From NCBI RefSeq assembly GCF_032854445.1, contig NW_027018361.1, positions 1 through 35,420 on the forward strand: 35,420 nucleotides of DNA, in the 5' to 3' direction. Both the position numbers and the translations under genes were made by a program. Positions 1 to 9,879 of the stretch are shown here, in pieces (positions within the stretch are counted from its first letter, which is position 1; each line of letters opens with the position of its first letter). This DNA comes from Liolophura sinensis (lineage: Eukaryota; Mollusca; Polyplacophora; Chitonida; Chitonidae). A model generated the notes under the pieces. That model worked only from the letters and a program-made list of their open reading frames with translations. It did not search any database and was not told where the DNA came from.

Positions 1-51
1 GAATTGAGCCAGGCATCGGCAGCTGTTGAAAAATTGCAAATTTCCCTGGTT

Positions 52-83
52 TCCATGGAGTAAGAGCCGTTGCTACGCACGTG
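52..83 (+). repeat. Two short palindromes, TCCATGGA and CACGTG, in each unit (shown in M1)
   Basis: TCCATGGA lies at 52-59 and CACGTG (an E-box core) at 78-83. The first is lost in 'tccaagga' and 'tccatgcag' units. The second is nearly constant although the bases before it vary (acg, ggg or gtg before cac). M52 has cacctg and M40 and M53 have catgtg. E-box cores occur by chance, so binding is not claimed. Confidence 0.5.
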
Positions 84-94
84 ATTATGACATC

Positions 95-104
95 AATGAT
101 CATT
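95..104 (+). repeat. Perfect 10-bp palindrome AATGATCATT, one per unit (shown in M1)
   Basis: It is kept in units with either 'catcaatgatcatt' or 'cataaatgatcatt', because the variable base lies outside it. It is lost in M18, M27 and M43 ('ataatcatt' shared by that lineage) and M59 ('atgatgatt'). Confidence 0.6.
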
Positions 105-207
105 CAATTGTCGCTACAGCCAAAAGTATTGGTCGGAGAGCAACGCGGTTTGCACCATTCGATTTCTCGTCACAAAATACGTCGGATTAGCCTCTTACTA
201 GTAGCAC

Positions 208-223
208 TGGAACAGTTTTTCCA
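208..223 (+). repeat. Short inverted repeat TGGAA/TTCCA, one per unit (shown in M1)
   Basis: Arms tggaa (208-212) and ttcca (219-223) flank a 6-nt loop. The arms survive in both the 'cagttt' and the 'caattt' or 'caatct' loop variants. It lies just downstream of the T/Q/N subtype site. No function is known. Confidence 0.6.
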
Positions 224-269
224 ATTTGCACTTTTGCCTGGTCTTTTTGTTAATTGAAACCGGCTACAC

Positions 270-282
270 TGTACTCTGTACA
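270..282 (+). repeat. Inverted repeat TGTAC-tct-GTACA, one per unit (shown in M1)
   Basis: A 5-bp dyad with a 3-nt centre. In the 'ctatgtacc' subtype the outermost pair is lost but the inner GTAC/GTAC dyad remains. The change is not compensated, so selection on an RNA stem is not indicated. Confidence 0.6.
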
Positions 283-338
283 ATCGCGACTGGTCATTAC
301 TATATTCAACTTTTGACTATAAGTTATGTGCTCTTCGG

Positions 339-368
339 TAGCCCAGAAGACCTGAAATCTTTGGGCCA
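339..368 (+). repeat. Imperfect 30-nt hairpin, one per unit (shown in M1)
   Basis: In the common form the arms are tagccca and tgggcta, followed inward by a bulged g and an aaga/tctt stem, closing a 7-nt loop (cctgaaa or cgtcaaa). M1 carries the 'gggccaag' variant, in which one A-T pair becomes an A-C mismatch. Units with 'gggctcag' or 'gggcaaag' lose one or more outer pairs. The inner part is nearly invariant across copies. Confidence 0.65.
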
Positions 369-410
369 AGCGCATTTAACTCACCCAGCAATTGTCTTAC
401 TTCTAAGTGC

Positions 411-429
411 AAGACAATCTCAATGTCTT
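411..429 (+). repeat. Inverted repeat AAGACA/TGTCTT, one per unit (shown in M1)
   Basis: Perfect 6-bp arms (411-416 and 424-429) flank a 7-nt loop, atctcaa. This is one of the most constant stretches of the unit: the preceding base varies (gtgc, gtcc or gtcg) while the arms hardly change. Confidence 0.65.
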
Positions 430-431
430 TA

Positions 432-443
432 TCTACGTGTAGA
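432..443 (+). repeat. Quasi-palindrome TCTAC-gt-GTAGA, one per unit (shown in M1)
   Basis: Two 5-bp arms with a 2-bp centre, lying 2 bp after the preceding dyad. M13 and M23 change the preceding 'tta' to 'ttt' without touching the dyad. M64 breaks it ('gtgtgga'). Confidence 0.6.
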
Positions 444-476
444 AAAACCACACCATTTGTACATAAAAAACACAAG

Positions 477-506
477 GTACTTGATACAGTCTGCTGTAAA
501 AAGTAC
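477..506 (+). repeat. Imperfect 30-nt hairpin, one per unit (shown in M1)
   Basis: The outer arms are gtactt/aagtac (6 bp), then a symmetric ga/aa internal loop, then tacag/ctgta (5 bp) around a tctg loop. It ends 42 bp before the next unit. It is present in every complete unit I read. Rare changes, such as 'gtcctt' in M17 and M42, 'gtactt' to 'gtacat' in M26 and 'aacgtac' in M8, are not matched by a change on the other arm. Confidence 0.7.
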
Positions 507-548
507 AACTGAACACTGACCCACTTCAGTAAGGTGCCAAAAGATGCG

Positions 549-1099
549 GAATTGAGCCAGGCATCGGCAGCTGTTAAAAAATTGCAAATATCCCTGGTTT
601 CCATGGAGTAAGAGCCGTTGCTGGGCACGTGATTATGACATAAATGATTATTCAATTGTCCACTACAGGCAAAAATATTGGTCGGAGAGCAACGCGGTTT
701 GCACCATTCGATTTCTCGTCACAAAATACGTCGGATTAGCCTCTTACCAACAGCACTGGGACAGTTTTTCCACTTTTGTCATTTTTGCCTGGTCTTTTTG
801 TTAATTGAAATCGGCTACACTGTACTATGTACCATCGCGACTGGTCATTACTATATTCAACTTTTGACTATAAGTTATGTGCCCTTCGGTAGCCCAGAAG
901 ACGTCAAATCTTTGGGCTAAGCCCATTTAACTCACCCAGCAATTGTCTTACTTCTAAGTGCAAGACAATCTCAATGTCTTTATCTACGTGTAGAAAAACC
1001 ACACCATTTGTACATAAAAAAAACAAGGTACTTGATACAGTCTGCTGTAAAAAGTACAACTAAACACTGACCCACATTTATAAGGTGCCAAAAGATGCG
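549..1099 (+). repeat. Satellite unit M2, type N, catttat tail
   Basis: Length 551. It has an extra base in 'gtccactacagg', the 'gacgtcaaa' form and an eight-A tract. Confidence 0.95.
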
Positions 1100-1637
1100 G
1101 AATTGGGCCAGGCATCGGCAGCTGTTAAAAAATTGCAAATATCCCTGGTTTCCATGGAGCAAGAGCCGTTGCTGGGCACGTGATTATGACATCAATGATC
1201 ATTGAATTGTCGCTACAGCCAAAAGTATTGGTCGGAGAGAAACGCGGTTTGCACCATTCGATTTCTCGTCACAAAATACGTCGGATTAGCCTCTTACCAG
1301 CAGCACTGGAACAGTTTTTCCACTTTTGCATTTTTGCCTGGTCTTTTTGTTAATTGAAACCGGCTACACTGTACTCTGTACAATCGCGACTGGTCCTATA
1401 TTCAACTTAAGTTATGTGCCCTTCGGTAGCCCAGAAGACCTGAAATCTTTGGGCCAAGCCCATTTAACTCACCCAGCAATTGTCTTACTTCTAAGTGCAA
1501 GACAATCTCAATGTCTTTATCTACGTGTAGAAAAACCAGACCATTTGTACATAAAAAGACACAAGGTACTTGATACAGTCTGCTGTAAAAAGTACAACTA
1601 AACACTGACCCACATTTATAAGGTGCCAAAAGATGCG
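1100..1637 (+). repeat. Satellite unit M3, type Q, 11 bp short
   Basis: This is the shortest unit (538). Two small deletions near 1396-1412 remove 4 and 7 bp around 'ctatattcaactt'. Its A tract is interrupted by a g. Confidence 0.95.
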
Positions 1638-2185
1638 GAATTGGGCCAGGCATTGGCAGCTGTTAAAAAATTGCAAATATCCATGTTTCCATGGAGTAAG
1701 AGCCGTTGCTGGGCACGTGATTGTGACATCAATGATCATTGAATTGTCGCTACAGCCAAAAGTATTGGTCGGAGAGCAACGCGGTTTGCACCATTCGATT
1801 TCTCGTCACAAAATACGTCGGATTAGCCTCTTACCAACAGCACTGGAACTATTTTTCCAATTTTGCATTTTTGCCTGGTTATTTTGTTAATTGAAATCGG
1901 CTACACTGTACTATGTACCATCGCGACTGGTCATTACTACATTCAACTTTTGACTATAAGTTATGTGCCCTTCGGTAGCCCAGAAGACCTGAAATCTTTG
2001 GGCTAAGCCCATTTAACTCACCCAGCAATTGCCTTACTTCTAAGTCGAAGACAATCTCAATGTCTTTATCTACGTGTAGAAAAACCAGACCATTTGTACA
2101 TGAAAAACACAAGGTACTTGATACAGTCTGCTGTAAAAAGTACAACTGAACACTGACCCACTTCAGTAAGGTGCCAAAAGATGCG
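1638..2185 (+). repeat. Satellite unit M4, type N, cttcag tail
   Basis: It has 'tatccatgtttcc' in place of 'tatccctggtttcc' (one base short) and 'ggttattttg', which M56 also has. Confidence 0.95.
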
Positions 2186-2735
2186 GAATTGAGCCAGGCA
2201 TCGGCAGCTGTTGAAAAATTGCAAATTTCCCTGGTTTCCATGGAGTAAGAGCCGTTGCTACGCACGTGGATTATGACATCAATGATCATTCAATTGTCGC
2301 TACAGCCAAAAGTATTGGTCGGACAGCAACGCGGTTTGCACCATTCGATTTCTCGTCACAAAATACGTCGGATTAGCCTCTTACCAGCAGCACTGGAACA
2401 GTTTTTCCACTTTTGCCTTTTTGCCTGGTCTTTTTGTTAATTGAAATCGGCTACACTGTACTCTGTACAATCGCTACTGGTCCATTACTATATTCAACTT
2501 TTGACTATAAGTTATGTGCCCTTCGGTAGCCCAGAAGACCTGAAATCTTTGGCCAAGCCCCATTTAACTCACCCGCATTGTCTTACTTCTAAGTCGAAGA
2601 CAATCTCAATGTCTTTATCTACGTGTAGAAAAACCAGACCATTTGTACATAAAAAAACACAAGGTACTTGATACAGTCTGCTGTAAAAAGTACAACTAAA
2701 CAGTGATTCACATTTATAAGGTGCCAAAAGATGCG
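2186..2735 (+). repeat. Satellite unit M5, type Q, indel-rich
   Basis: Private indels include 'cacgtggatt', 'ggtccattac' and 'cacccgcattg'. The tail is 'cagtgattcacatttat'. Confidence 0.95.
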
Positions 2736-3289
2736 GAATTGGGCCAGGCATCGGCAGCTGTTAAAGAAATTGCAAATATCCCTGGTTTCCATGGAGTAAG
2801 AGCCGTTTGCTGGGCACGTGATTATGACATCAATGATCATTCAATTGTCACTACAGGCAAAAAGTATTAGGCGGAGAGCAACGCGGTTTGCACCATTCGA
2901 TTTCTCGTCACAAAATACGTCGGATTAGCCTCTTACCAGCAGCACTGGAACAGTTTTTCCACTTTTGCATTTTTGCCTGGTCTTTTTGTTAATTGAAATC
3001 GGCTACACTGTACTCTGTACAATCGCGACTGGTCATTACTATATTCAACTTTTGACTATCAGTTATGTGCCCCTTCGGTAGCCCAGAAGACGTCAAATCT
3101 TTGGGCTAAGCCCAATTAACTCACCCAGCAATTGCCTTACTTCTAAGTCCAAGACAATCTCAATGTCTTTATCTACGTGTAGAAAAACCAGACCATTTTG
3201 TACATAAAAAACACAAGGTACTTGATACAGTCTGCTGTAAAAAGTACAACTGACCACAGACCCACATGAATAAGGTGCCAAAAGATGCG
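2736..3289 (+). repeat. Satellite unit M6, type Q, catgaat tail, longest unit
   Basis: Length 554, from five private single-base insertions: 'ttaaagaaattg', 'ccgtttgctg', 'aaaaagtattagg', 'gtgccccttc' and 'ccattttgtac'. Confidence 0.95.
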
Positions 3290-3838
3290 GAATTGAGCCA
3301 GGTATCGGCAGCTGTTGAAAAATTGCAAATTTCCCTGGTTTCCATGGAGTAAGAGCCGTTGCTGGGCACGTGATTATGACATAAATGATCATTCAATTGT
3401 CACTACAGGCAAACGTATTGGTCGGAGAGCAACGCGGTTTGCACCATTCGATTTCTCGTCACAAAATACGTCGGATTAGCCTCCTACCAACAGCACTGGA
3501 ACAACTTTTCCAATTTTGCATTTTTGCCTGGTCTTTTTGTTAATTGAAATCGGCTACACTGTACTATGTACCATCGCGACTGGTCATTACTATATTCAAC
3601 TTTTGACTATATGTTATGTGCCCTTCGGTAGCCCAGAAAACCTGAAATCTTTGGGCTAAGCCCATTTAACTCACCCAGCAATTGCCTTACTTCTAAGTGC
3701 AAGACAATCTCAATGTCTTTATCTACGTGTAGAAAAACCACACCATCTGTACATGAGAAACACAAGGTACTTGATACAGTCTGCTGTAAAAAGTACAACT
3801 GAACACTGACCCACTTCAGCGAGGTGCCAAAAGATGCG
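3290..3838 (+). repeat. Satellite unit M7, type N, cttcag tail
   Basis: It opens with 'ggtatcgg', which often follows a catgaat tail. It has a private 'cttcagcgagg' and 'agcctcctacc'. Confidence 0.95.
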
Positions 3839-4387
3839 GAATTGAGCCAGGCATCGGCAGCTGTTGAAAAATTGCAAATTTCCCTGGTTTCCATGGAGTA
3901 AGAGCCGTTGCTACGCACGTAATTATGACATAAATGATCATTCATTTGTCGCTACAGCCAAAAGTATTGGTCGGAGAGCAACGCGGATTGCACCATTCGA
4001 TTTCTCGTCACAAAATACGTCGGATTAGCCTCTTACTAGTAGCACTGGAACAGTTTTTCCACTTTTGCATTTTTGCCTGGTCTTTTTGTTAATTGAAATC
4101 GGCTACACTGTACTCTGTACAATCGCGACTGGTCATTACTATATTCAACTTTTGACTATAAGTTATGTGCTCTTCGGTAGCCCAGAAGACCTGAAATCTT
4201 TGGGCTAAGCCCATTTAACTCACCCAGCAATTGCCTTACTTCTAATTGCAAGACAATCTCAATGTCTTTATCTACGTGTAGAAAAACCACACCACTTGTA
4301 CATGAAAAACACAAGGTACTTGATACAGTCTGCTGTAAAACGTACAACTGAACATTGACCCACTTCAGTAAGGTGCCAAAAGATGCG
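3839..4387 (+). repeat. Satellite unit M8, type T, cttcag tail
   Basis: It has the acgcac block, 'cacgtaatt' (CACGTG lost), 'catttgtcg' and a change in the 3' hairpin arm ('aacgtac'). Confidence 0.95.
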
Positions 4388-4936
4388 GAATTTGGCCAGG
4401 CATCGGCAGCTGTTAAAAAATTGCAAATATCCCTGGTTTCCATGGAGTAAGAGCCGTTGCTGGGCACGTGATTATGACATAAATGATCATTCAATTGTCG
4501 CTACAGCCAAAAGTATTGGTCGGAGAGCAACGCGGATTGCACCATTCGATTTCTCGTCACAAAATACGTCGGATTAGCCTCTTACTAGTAGCACTGGAAC
4601 AGTTTTTCCACTTTTGCATTTTTGCCTGGTCTTTTTGTTAATTGAAACCGGCTACTCTGTACTCTGTACAATCGCGACTGCTCATTACTACATTCAACTT
4701 TTGACTATAAGTTATGTGCCCTTCGGTAGCCCAGAAAACGTCAAATCTTTGGGCTAAGCCCATTTAACTCACCAAGCAATTGTCTTACTTCTAAGTGCAA
4801 GACAATCTCAATGTCTTTATCTACGTGTAGAAAAACCAGACCATTTGTACATAAAAAAAAAAAGGTACTTGATACAGTCTGCTGTAAAAAGTACAACTAA
4901 ACACTGACCCACATTTATAAGGTGCCAAAAGATGCG
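4388..4936 (+). repeat. Satellite unit M9, type T, catttat tail
   Basis: It has a private 'gaatttggcc', 'ggctactctg' shared with M64, 'cagaaaacgtc' shared with M20, and an 11-A tract. Confidence 0.95.
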
Positions 4937-5485
4937 GAATTGGGCCAGGCATCGGCAGCTGTTAAAAAATTGCAAATATCCCTGGTTTCCATGGAGCAAG
5001 AGCCGTTGCTGGGCACGTTATTATGTCATCAATGATCATTGAATTGTCGCTACAGCCAAAAGTATTGGTCGGAGAGAAACGCGGTTTGCACCATTCGATT
5101 TCTCGTCACAAAATACGTCGGATTAGTCTCTTACCAGCAGCACTGGAACAGTTTTTCCACTTTTGCATTTTTGCCTGGTCTTTTTGTTAATTGAAATCGG
5201 CTACACTGTACTCTGTACAATCGCGACTGGTCATTACTATATTCAACTTTTGACTATAAGTTATGTGCCCTTCGGTAGCCCAGAAGACGTCAAATCTTTG
5301 GGCTAAGCCCATTTAACTCACCCAGCAATTGCCTTACTTCTAAGTGCAAGACAATCTCAATGTCTTTATCTACGTGTAGAAAAACCACACCACTTGTACA
5401 TAAAAAACACAAGGTACTTGATACAGTCTGCTGTAAAAAGTACAACTGAACACTGACCCACTTCAGTAAGGTGCCAAAAGATGCG
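4937..5485 (+). repeat. Satellite unit M10, type Q, cttcag tail
   Basis: It has a private 'cacgttattatgtcatc', which breaks CACGTG, and the 'gagagaaacg' variant. Confidence 0.95.
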
Positions 5486-6034
5486 GAATTGGGCCAGGCA
5501 TCGGCAGTTGTTAAAAAATTGCAAATATCCCTGGTTTCCATGGAGTAAGAGCCGTTGCTACGCACGTGATTATGACATAAATGATCATTCAATTGTCGCT
5601 ACAGCCAAAAGTATTGGTCGGAGAGCAACGCGGATTGCACCATTCGATTTCTCGTCACAAAATACGTCGGATTAGCCTCTTACTAGTAGCACTGGAACAG
5701 TTTTTCCACTTTTGCATTTTTGCCTGGTCTTTTTCTTAATTGAAACCGGCTACACTGTACTCTGTACAATCGCGACTGGTCATTACTATATTCAACTTTT
5801 GACTATAAGTTATGTGCCCTTCGGTAGCCCAGAAGACCTGAAATCTTTGGGCCAAGCGCATTTAACTCACCCAGCAATTGTCTTACTTCTAAGTGCAAGA
5901 CAATCTCAATGTCTTTATCTACGTGTAGAAAAACCAGACCATTTGTACATAAAAAACACAAGGTACTTGATACAGTCTGCTGTAAAAAGTACAACTGAAC
6001 ACTGACCCACTTCAGTAAGGTGCCAAAGGATGCG
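5486..6034 (+). repeat. Satellite unit M11, type T, cttcag tail
   Basis: It has the 'gggccaagcgc' variant of the M1/M29/M45 lineage and a private 'tttttcttaattg'. Confidence 0.95.
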
Positions 6035-6583
6035 CAATTGAGCCAGGCATCGACAGCTGTTGAAAAATTGTAAATATCCCTGGTTTCCATGGAGTAAGAG
6101 CCGTTGCTGGGCACGTGATTATGACATCAATGATCATTCAATTGTCACTACAGGCAAAAGTATTAGTCGGAGAGCAACGCGGTTTGCACCATTCGATTCC
6201 TCGTCACAAAATACGTCGGATTAGCCTCTTACCAGCAGCACTGGAACAGTTTTTCCACTTTTGCATTTTTACCTGGTCTTTTTGTTAATTAAAATCGGCT
6301 ACACTGTACTCTGTACAATCGCGACTGGTCATTACTATATTCAACTTTTGACTATAAGTTATGTGCCCTTCGGTAGCCCAGAAGACGTCAAATCTTTGGG
6401 CCAAGCCCATTTAACTCACCCAGCAATTGTCTTACTTCTAAGTCGAAGACAATCTCAATGTCTTTATCTACGTGTAGAAAAACCAGACCATTTGTACATA
6501 AAAAACACAAGGTACTTGATACAGTCTGCTGTAAAAAGTACAACTGAGCACAGACCCACATGAATAAGGTGCCAAAAGATTCG
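6035..6583 (+). repeat. Satellite unit M12, type Q, catgaat tail
   Basis: It opens 'caattgagcc' like M30 and M46, and has 'ttacctgg' with 'ttaattaaaatc'. Following M11, it repeats the M29-M30 and M45-M46 order. Confidence 0.95.
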
Positions 6584-7132
6584 GAATTGAGCCAGGTATC
6601 GGCAGCTGTTGAAAAATTGCAAATTTCCCTGGTTTCCATGGAGTAAGAGCCGTTGCTGGGCACGTGATTATGACATAAATGATCATTCAATTGTCACTAC
6701 AGGCAAAAGTATTGGTCGGAGAGCAACGCGGTTTGCACCATTCGATTTCTCGTCACAAAATACGTCGGATTAGCCTCTTACCAGCAGCACTGGAACAGTT
6801 TTTCCACTTTTGCATTTTTACCTGGTCTTTTTGTTAATTAAAATCGGCTACACTGTACTCTGTACAATCGCGGCTGGTCATTACTATATTCAAATTTTGA
6901 CTATAAGTTATGTGCCCTTCGGTAGCCCAGAAGACGTCAAATCTTTTGGCCAAGCCCATTTAACTCACCCAGCAATTGTCTTACTTCTAAGTCCAAGACA
7001 ATCTCAATGTCTTTTTCTACGTGTAGAAAAACCAGACCATTTGTACATAAAAAACACAAGGTACTTCATACAGTCTGCTGTAAAAAGTACAACTGAGCAC
7101 AGACCCACATGAATAAGGTGCCAAAAGATGCG
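6584..7132 (+). repeat. Satellite unit M13, type Q, catgaat tail
   Basis: It has 'ggtatcgg', 'ttaattaaaatc', 'ctttttctacg' and 'cttcatacag', the last two shared with M23. Confidence 0.95.
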
Positions 7133-7681
7133 GAATTGAGCCAGGCATCGGCAGCTGTTGAAAAATTGCAAATTTCCCTGGTTTCCATGGAGTAAGAGCC
7201 GTTGCTGGGCACGTGATTATGACATAAATGATCATTCAATTGTCACTACAGGCAAAAGTATTGGTCGGAGAGCAACGCGGTTTGCACCATTCGATTTCTC
7301 GTCACAAAATACGTCGGATTAGCCTCTTACCAACAGCACTGGAACAATTTTTCCAATTTTGCATTTTTGCCTGGTCTTTTTGTTAATTGAAATCGGCTAC
7401 ACTGTACTATGTACCATCGCGACTGGTCATTACTATATTCAACTTTTGACTATATGTTATGTGCCCTTCGGTAGCCCAGAAGACGTCAAATCTTTGGGCT
7501 AAGCCCATTTAACTCACCCAGCAATTGCCTTACTTCTAAGTCGAAGACAATCTCAATGTCTTTATCTACGTGTAGAAAAACCAGACCATTTGTACATGAA
7601 AAACACAAGGTACTTGATACAGTCTGCTGTAAAAAGTACAACTGAACACTGACCCACTTCAGTAAGGTGCCAAAAGATTCG
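7133..7681 (+). repeat. Satellite unit M14, type N, cttcag tail
   Basis: First member of an N-T-Q trio (M14-M16). It has 'ctatgtacc', 'actatatgtt' and 'gacgtcaaa'. Confidence 0.95.
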
Positions 7682-8232
7682 GAATTGAGCCAGGCATCGG
7701 CAGCTGTTGAAAAATTGCAAATTTCCCTGGTTTCCATGGAGTAAGAGCCGTTGCTGGGCACGTGATTATGACATAAATGATCATTCATTTGTCGCTACAG
7801 CCAAAAGTATTGTTCGGAGAGCAACGCGGATTGCACCATTCGATTTCTCGTCACAAAATACGTCGGATTTGTTTTTTACTAGTAGCACTGGAACAGTTTT
7901 TCCACTTTTGCATTTTTGCCTGGTCTTTTTGTTAATTGAAACCGGCTACACTGTACTCTGTACCATCGCGACTGGTCATTACTACATTCAACTTTTGACT
8001 ATAAGTTATGTGCCCTTCGGTAGCCCAGAAGACGTCAAATCTTTGGGCTAAGCCCATTTAACTCACCCAGCAATTGTCTTACTTCTAAGTGCAAGACAAT
8101 CTCAATGTCTTTATCTACGTGTAGAAAAACCAGACCATTTGTACATAAAAAAAAAACAAGGTACTTGATACAGTCTGCTGTAAAAAGTACAACTAAACAC
8201 TGACCCACATTTATAAGGTGCCAAAAGATGCG
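7682..8232 (+). repeat. Satellite unit M15, type T, catttat tail
   Basis: Second member of an N-T-Q trio, with 'catttgtcg' and 'tactacattc'. It has a private 'ggatttgttttttac' and a ten-A tract. Length 551. Confidence 0.95.
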
Positions 8233-8781
8233 GAATTGGGCCAGGCATCGGCAGCTGTTAAAAAATTGCAAATATCCCTGGTTTCCAAGGAGTAAGAGCC
8301 GTTGCTGGGCACGTGATTATGACATCAATGATCATTGAATTGTCGCTACAGCCAAAAGTATAGGTCGGAGAGCAACGCGGTTTGCACCATTCGATTTCTC
8401 GTCAAAAAATACATCGGATTAGCCTCTTACCAGCAGCACTGGAACAGTTTTTCCACTTTTGCATTTTAGCCTGGTCTTTTTGTTAATTGAAATCGGCTAC
8501 ACTGTACTCTGTACAATCGCGACTGGTCATTACTATATTCAACTTTTGACTATATGTTATGTGCCCTTCGGTAGCCCAGAAGACCTGAAATCTTTGGGCT
8601 AAGCCCATTTAACTCACCCAGCAATTGCCTTACTTCTAAGTGCAAGACAATCTCAATGTCTTTATCTACGTGTAGAAAAACCAGACCATTTGTACATAAA
8701 AAACACAAGGTACTTGATACAGTCTGCTGTAAAAAGTACAACTAAACACTGACCCACATTTATAAGGTGCCAAAAGATTCG
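8233..8781 (+). repeat. Satellite unit M16, type Q, catttat tail
   Basis: It has 'tccaagga', 'gtataggtcgg', a private 'aatacatcgg' and 'cattttagcctgg'. Confidence 0.95.
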
Positions 8782-9330
8782 GAATTGGGCCAGGGATCGG
8801 CAGCTGTTAAAAAATTGCAAATATCCCTGGTTTCCAAGGAGTAAGAGCCGTTGGTGTGCACGTGATTGTGACATCAATGATCATTCAATTGTCACTACAG
8901 CCAAAAGTATTGGTCGGAGAGCAACGCGGTTTGCACCATTCGATTTCTCGTCACAAAATACGTCGGATTAGCCTCTTACCAACAGCACTGGAACAATCTT
9001 TCCACTTTTGCATTTTTGCCTGGTCTTTTTGTTAATTGAAATCGGCTACACTGTACTATGTACCATCGCGACTGGTCATTACTATATTCAACTTTTGACT
9101 ATATGTTATGTGCCCTTCGGTAGCCCAGAAGACGTCAAATCTTTGGGCTAAGCCCATTTAACTCACCCAGCAATTGCCTTACTTCTAAGTCGAAGACAAT
9201 CTCAATGTCTTTATCTACGTGTAGAAAAACCAGACCATTTGTACATAAAAAACACAAGGTCCTTGATACAGTCTGCTGTAAAAAGTACAACTGAACACTG
9301 ACCCACTTCAGTAAGGTGCCAAAAGATTCG
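8782..9330 (+). repeat. Satellite unit M17, type N, cttcag tail
   Basis: It has 'gggatcgg', 'tccaagga', a private 'gttggtgtgcac' and 'aaggtccttg', which alters the 3' hairpin. Confidence 0.95.
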
Positions 9331-9850
9331 GAATTGAGCCAGGCATCGACAGCTGTTGAAAAATTGCAAATTTCCCTGGTTTCCATGGAGTAAGAGCCGT
9401 TGCTACGCACGTGATTATGACATAAATAATCATTCAATTGTCACTACAGCCAAAAGTATTGGTCGGAGAGAAACGCGGTTTGCACCATTTGATTTCTCGT
9501 CACAAAATACGTCGGATTAGCCTCTTACCAGCAGCACTGGAACAGTTTTTCCACTTTTGCATTTTTGCCTGTTTTTTTTGTTAATTTTAATCGGCTACAC
9601 TGTACTCTGTACAATCGCGACTGGTCATTACTATATTCAACTTTTGACTATAAGTTATGTGCCCTTCGGTAGCCCAGAAGATCTGAAATCTTTGGGCAAA
9701 GCTCATTTAACTCACCCAGCAATTGTCTTACTTCTAAGTCCAAGACAATCTCAATGTCTTTATCTACGTGTAGAAAAACCAGACCATTTGTACATAAAAA
9801 ACACAAGGTACTTGATACAGTCTGCTGTAAAAAGTACAACTAAACACTGA
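8782..9850 (+). repeat. Two-unit block with AGATCT variant, copy 1 (M17-M18)
   Basis: M17 opens 'gggatcgg' with 'tccaagga' and a gtgcac block. M18 has 'aaataatcatt', an extended T run, 'ttaattttaatc', 'agatct' at 9679 and 'gggcaaagctc'. The same ordered pair recurs as M26-M27 and M42-M43. Confidence 0.82.
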
Positions 9851-9879
9851 CCCACTTCAGTAAGGTGCCAAAAGATGCG
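9331..9879 (+). repeat. Satellite unit M18, type Q, AGATCT variant
   Basis: It has 'ttaattttaatc', 'agatctgaaa', 'gggcaaagctc' and 'aaataatcatt'. Its tail combines 'aactaaac' with cttcag, a mixed form. Confidence 0.95.

Larger units (their letters stand above)
1..548 (+). repeat. Satellite unit M1, type T, cttcag tail
   Basis: This is the reference unit for the dyads listed above. It has the acgcac block and the 'gggccaagcgc' variant shared with M11, M29 and M45. It is one base short in the T run after 'ttttcca', so later offsets are one lower than in a 549-bp unit. Confidence 0.95.

Noticed and set aside
130-185. Pol III internal promoter (B box) at 'ccattcgatttct'
   Set aside because: Only the TTCGA core fits, there is no convincing A box upstream and no conserved terminator at the right distance.
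226-519. Small hydrophobic open frame (+), repeated about every 549 bp
   Set aside because: It is interrupted by stops and frameshifts in many copies, overlaps antisense frames of similar length, and matches no family I recognise.
1-549. CENP-B box
   Set aside because: I saw no site fitting the nTTCGnnnnAnnCGGGn pattern in the reference unit; the TTCG occurrences lack the downstream CGGG.
1-549. Hammerhead ribozyme, as found in some satellite DNAs
   Set aside because: The conserved CTGATGA core was not seen on either strand of the reference unit.
317-655. 112-codon antisense frame recurring in many units
   Set aside because: It spans the unit boundary and is broken by A-tract length changes and indels in other units. 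No domain or start context supports translation.
9557-9610. Transposon or retroelement poly-T/A tail at the long T run in M18
   Set aside because: It is only a one- to few-base extension of a T run present in all units, with no target-site duplication or inserted sequence.
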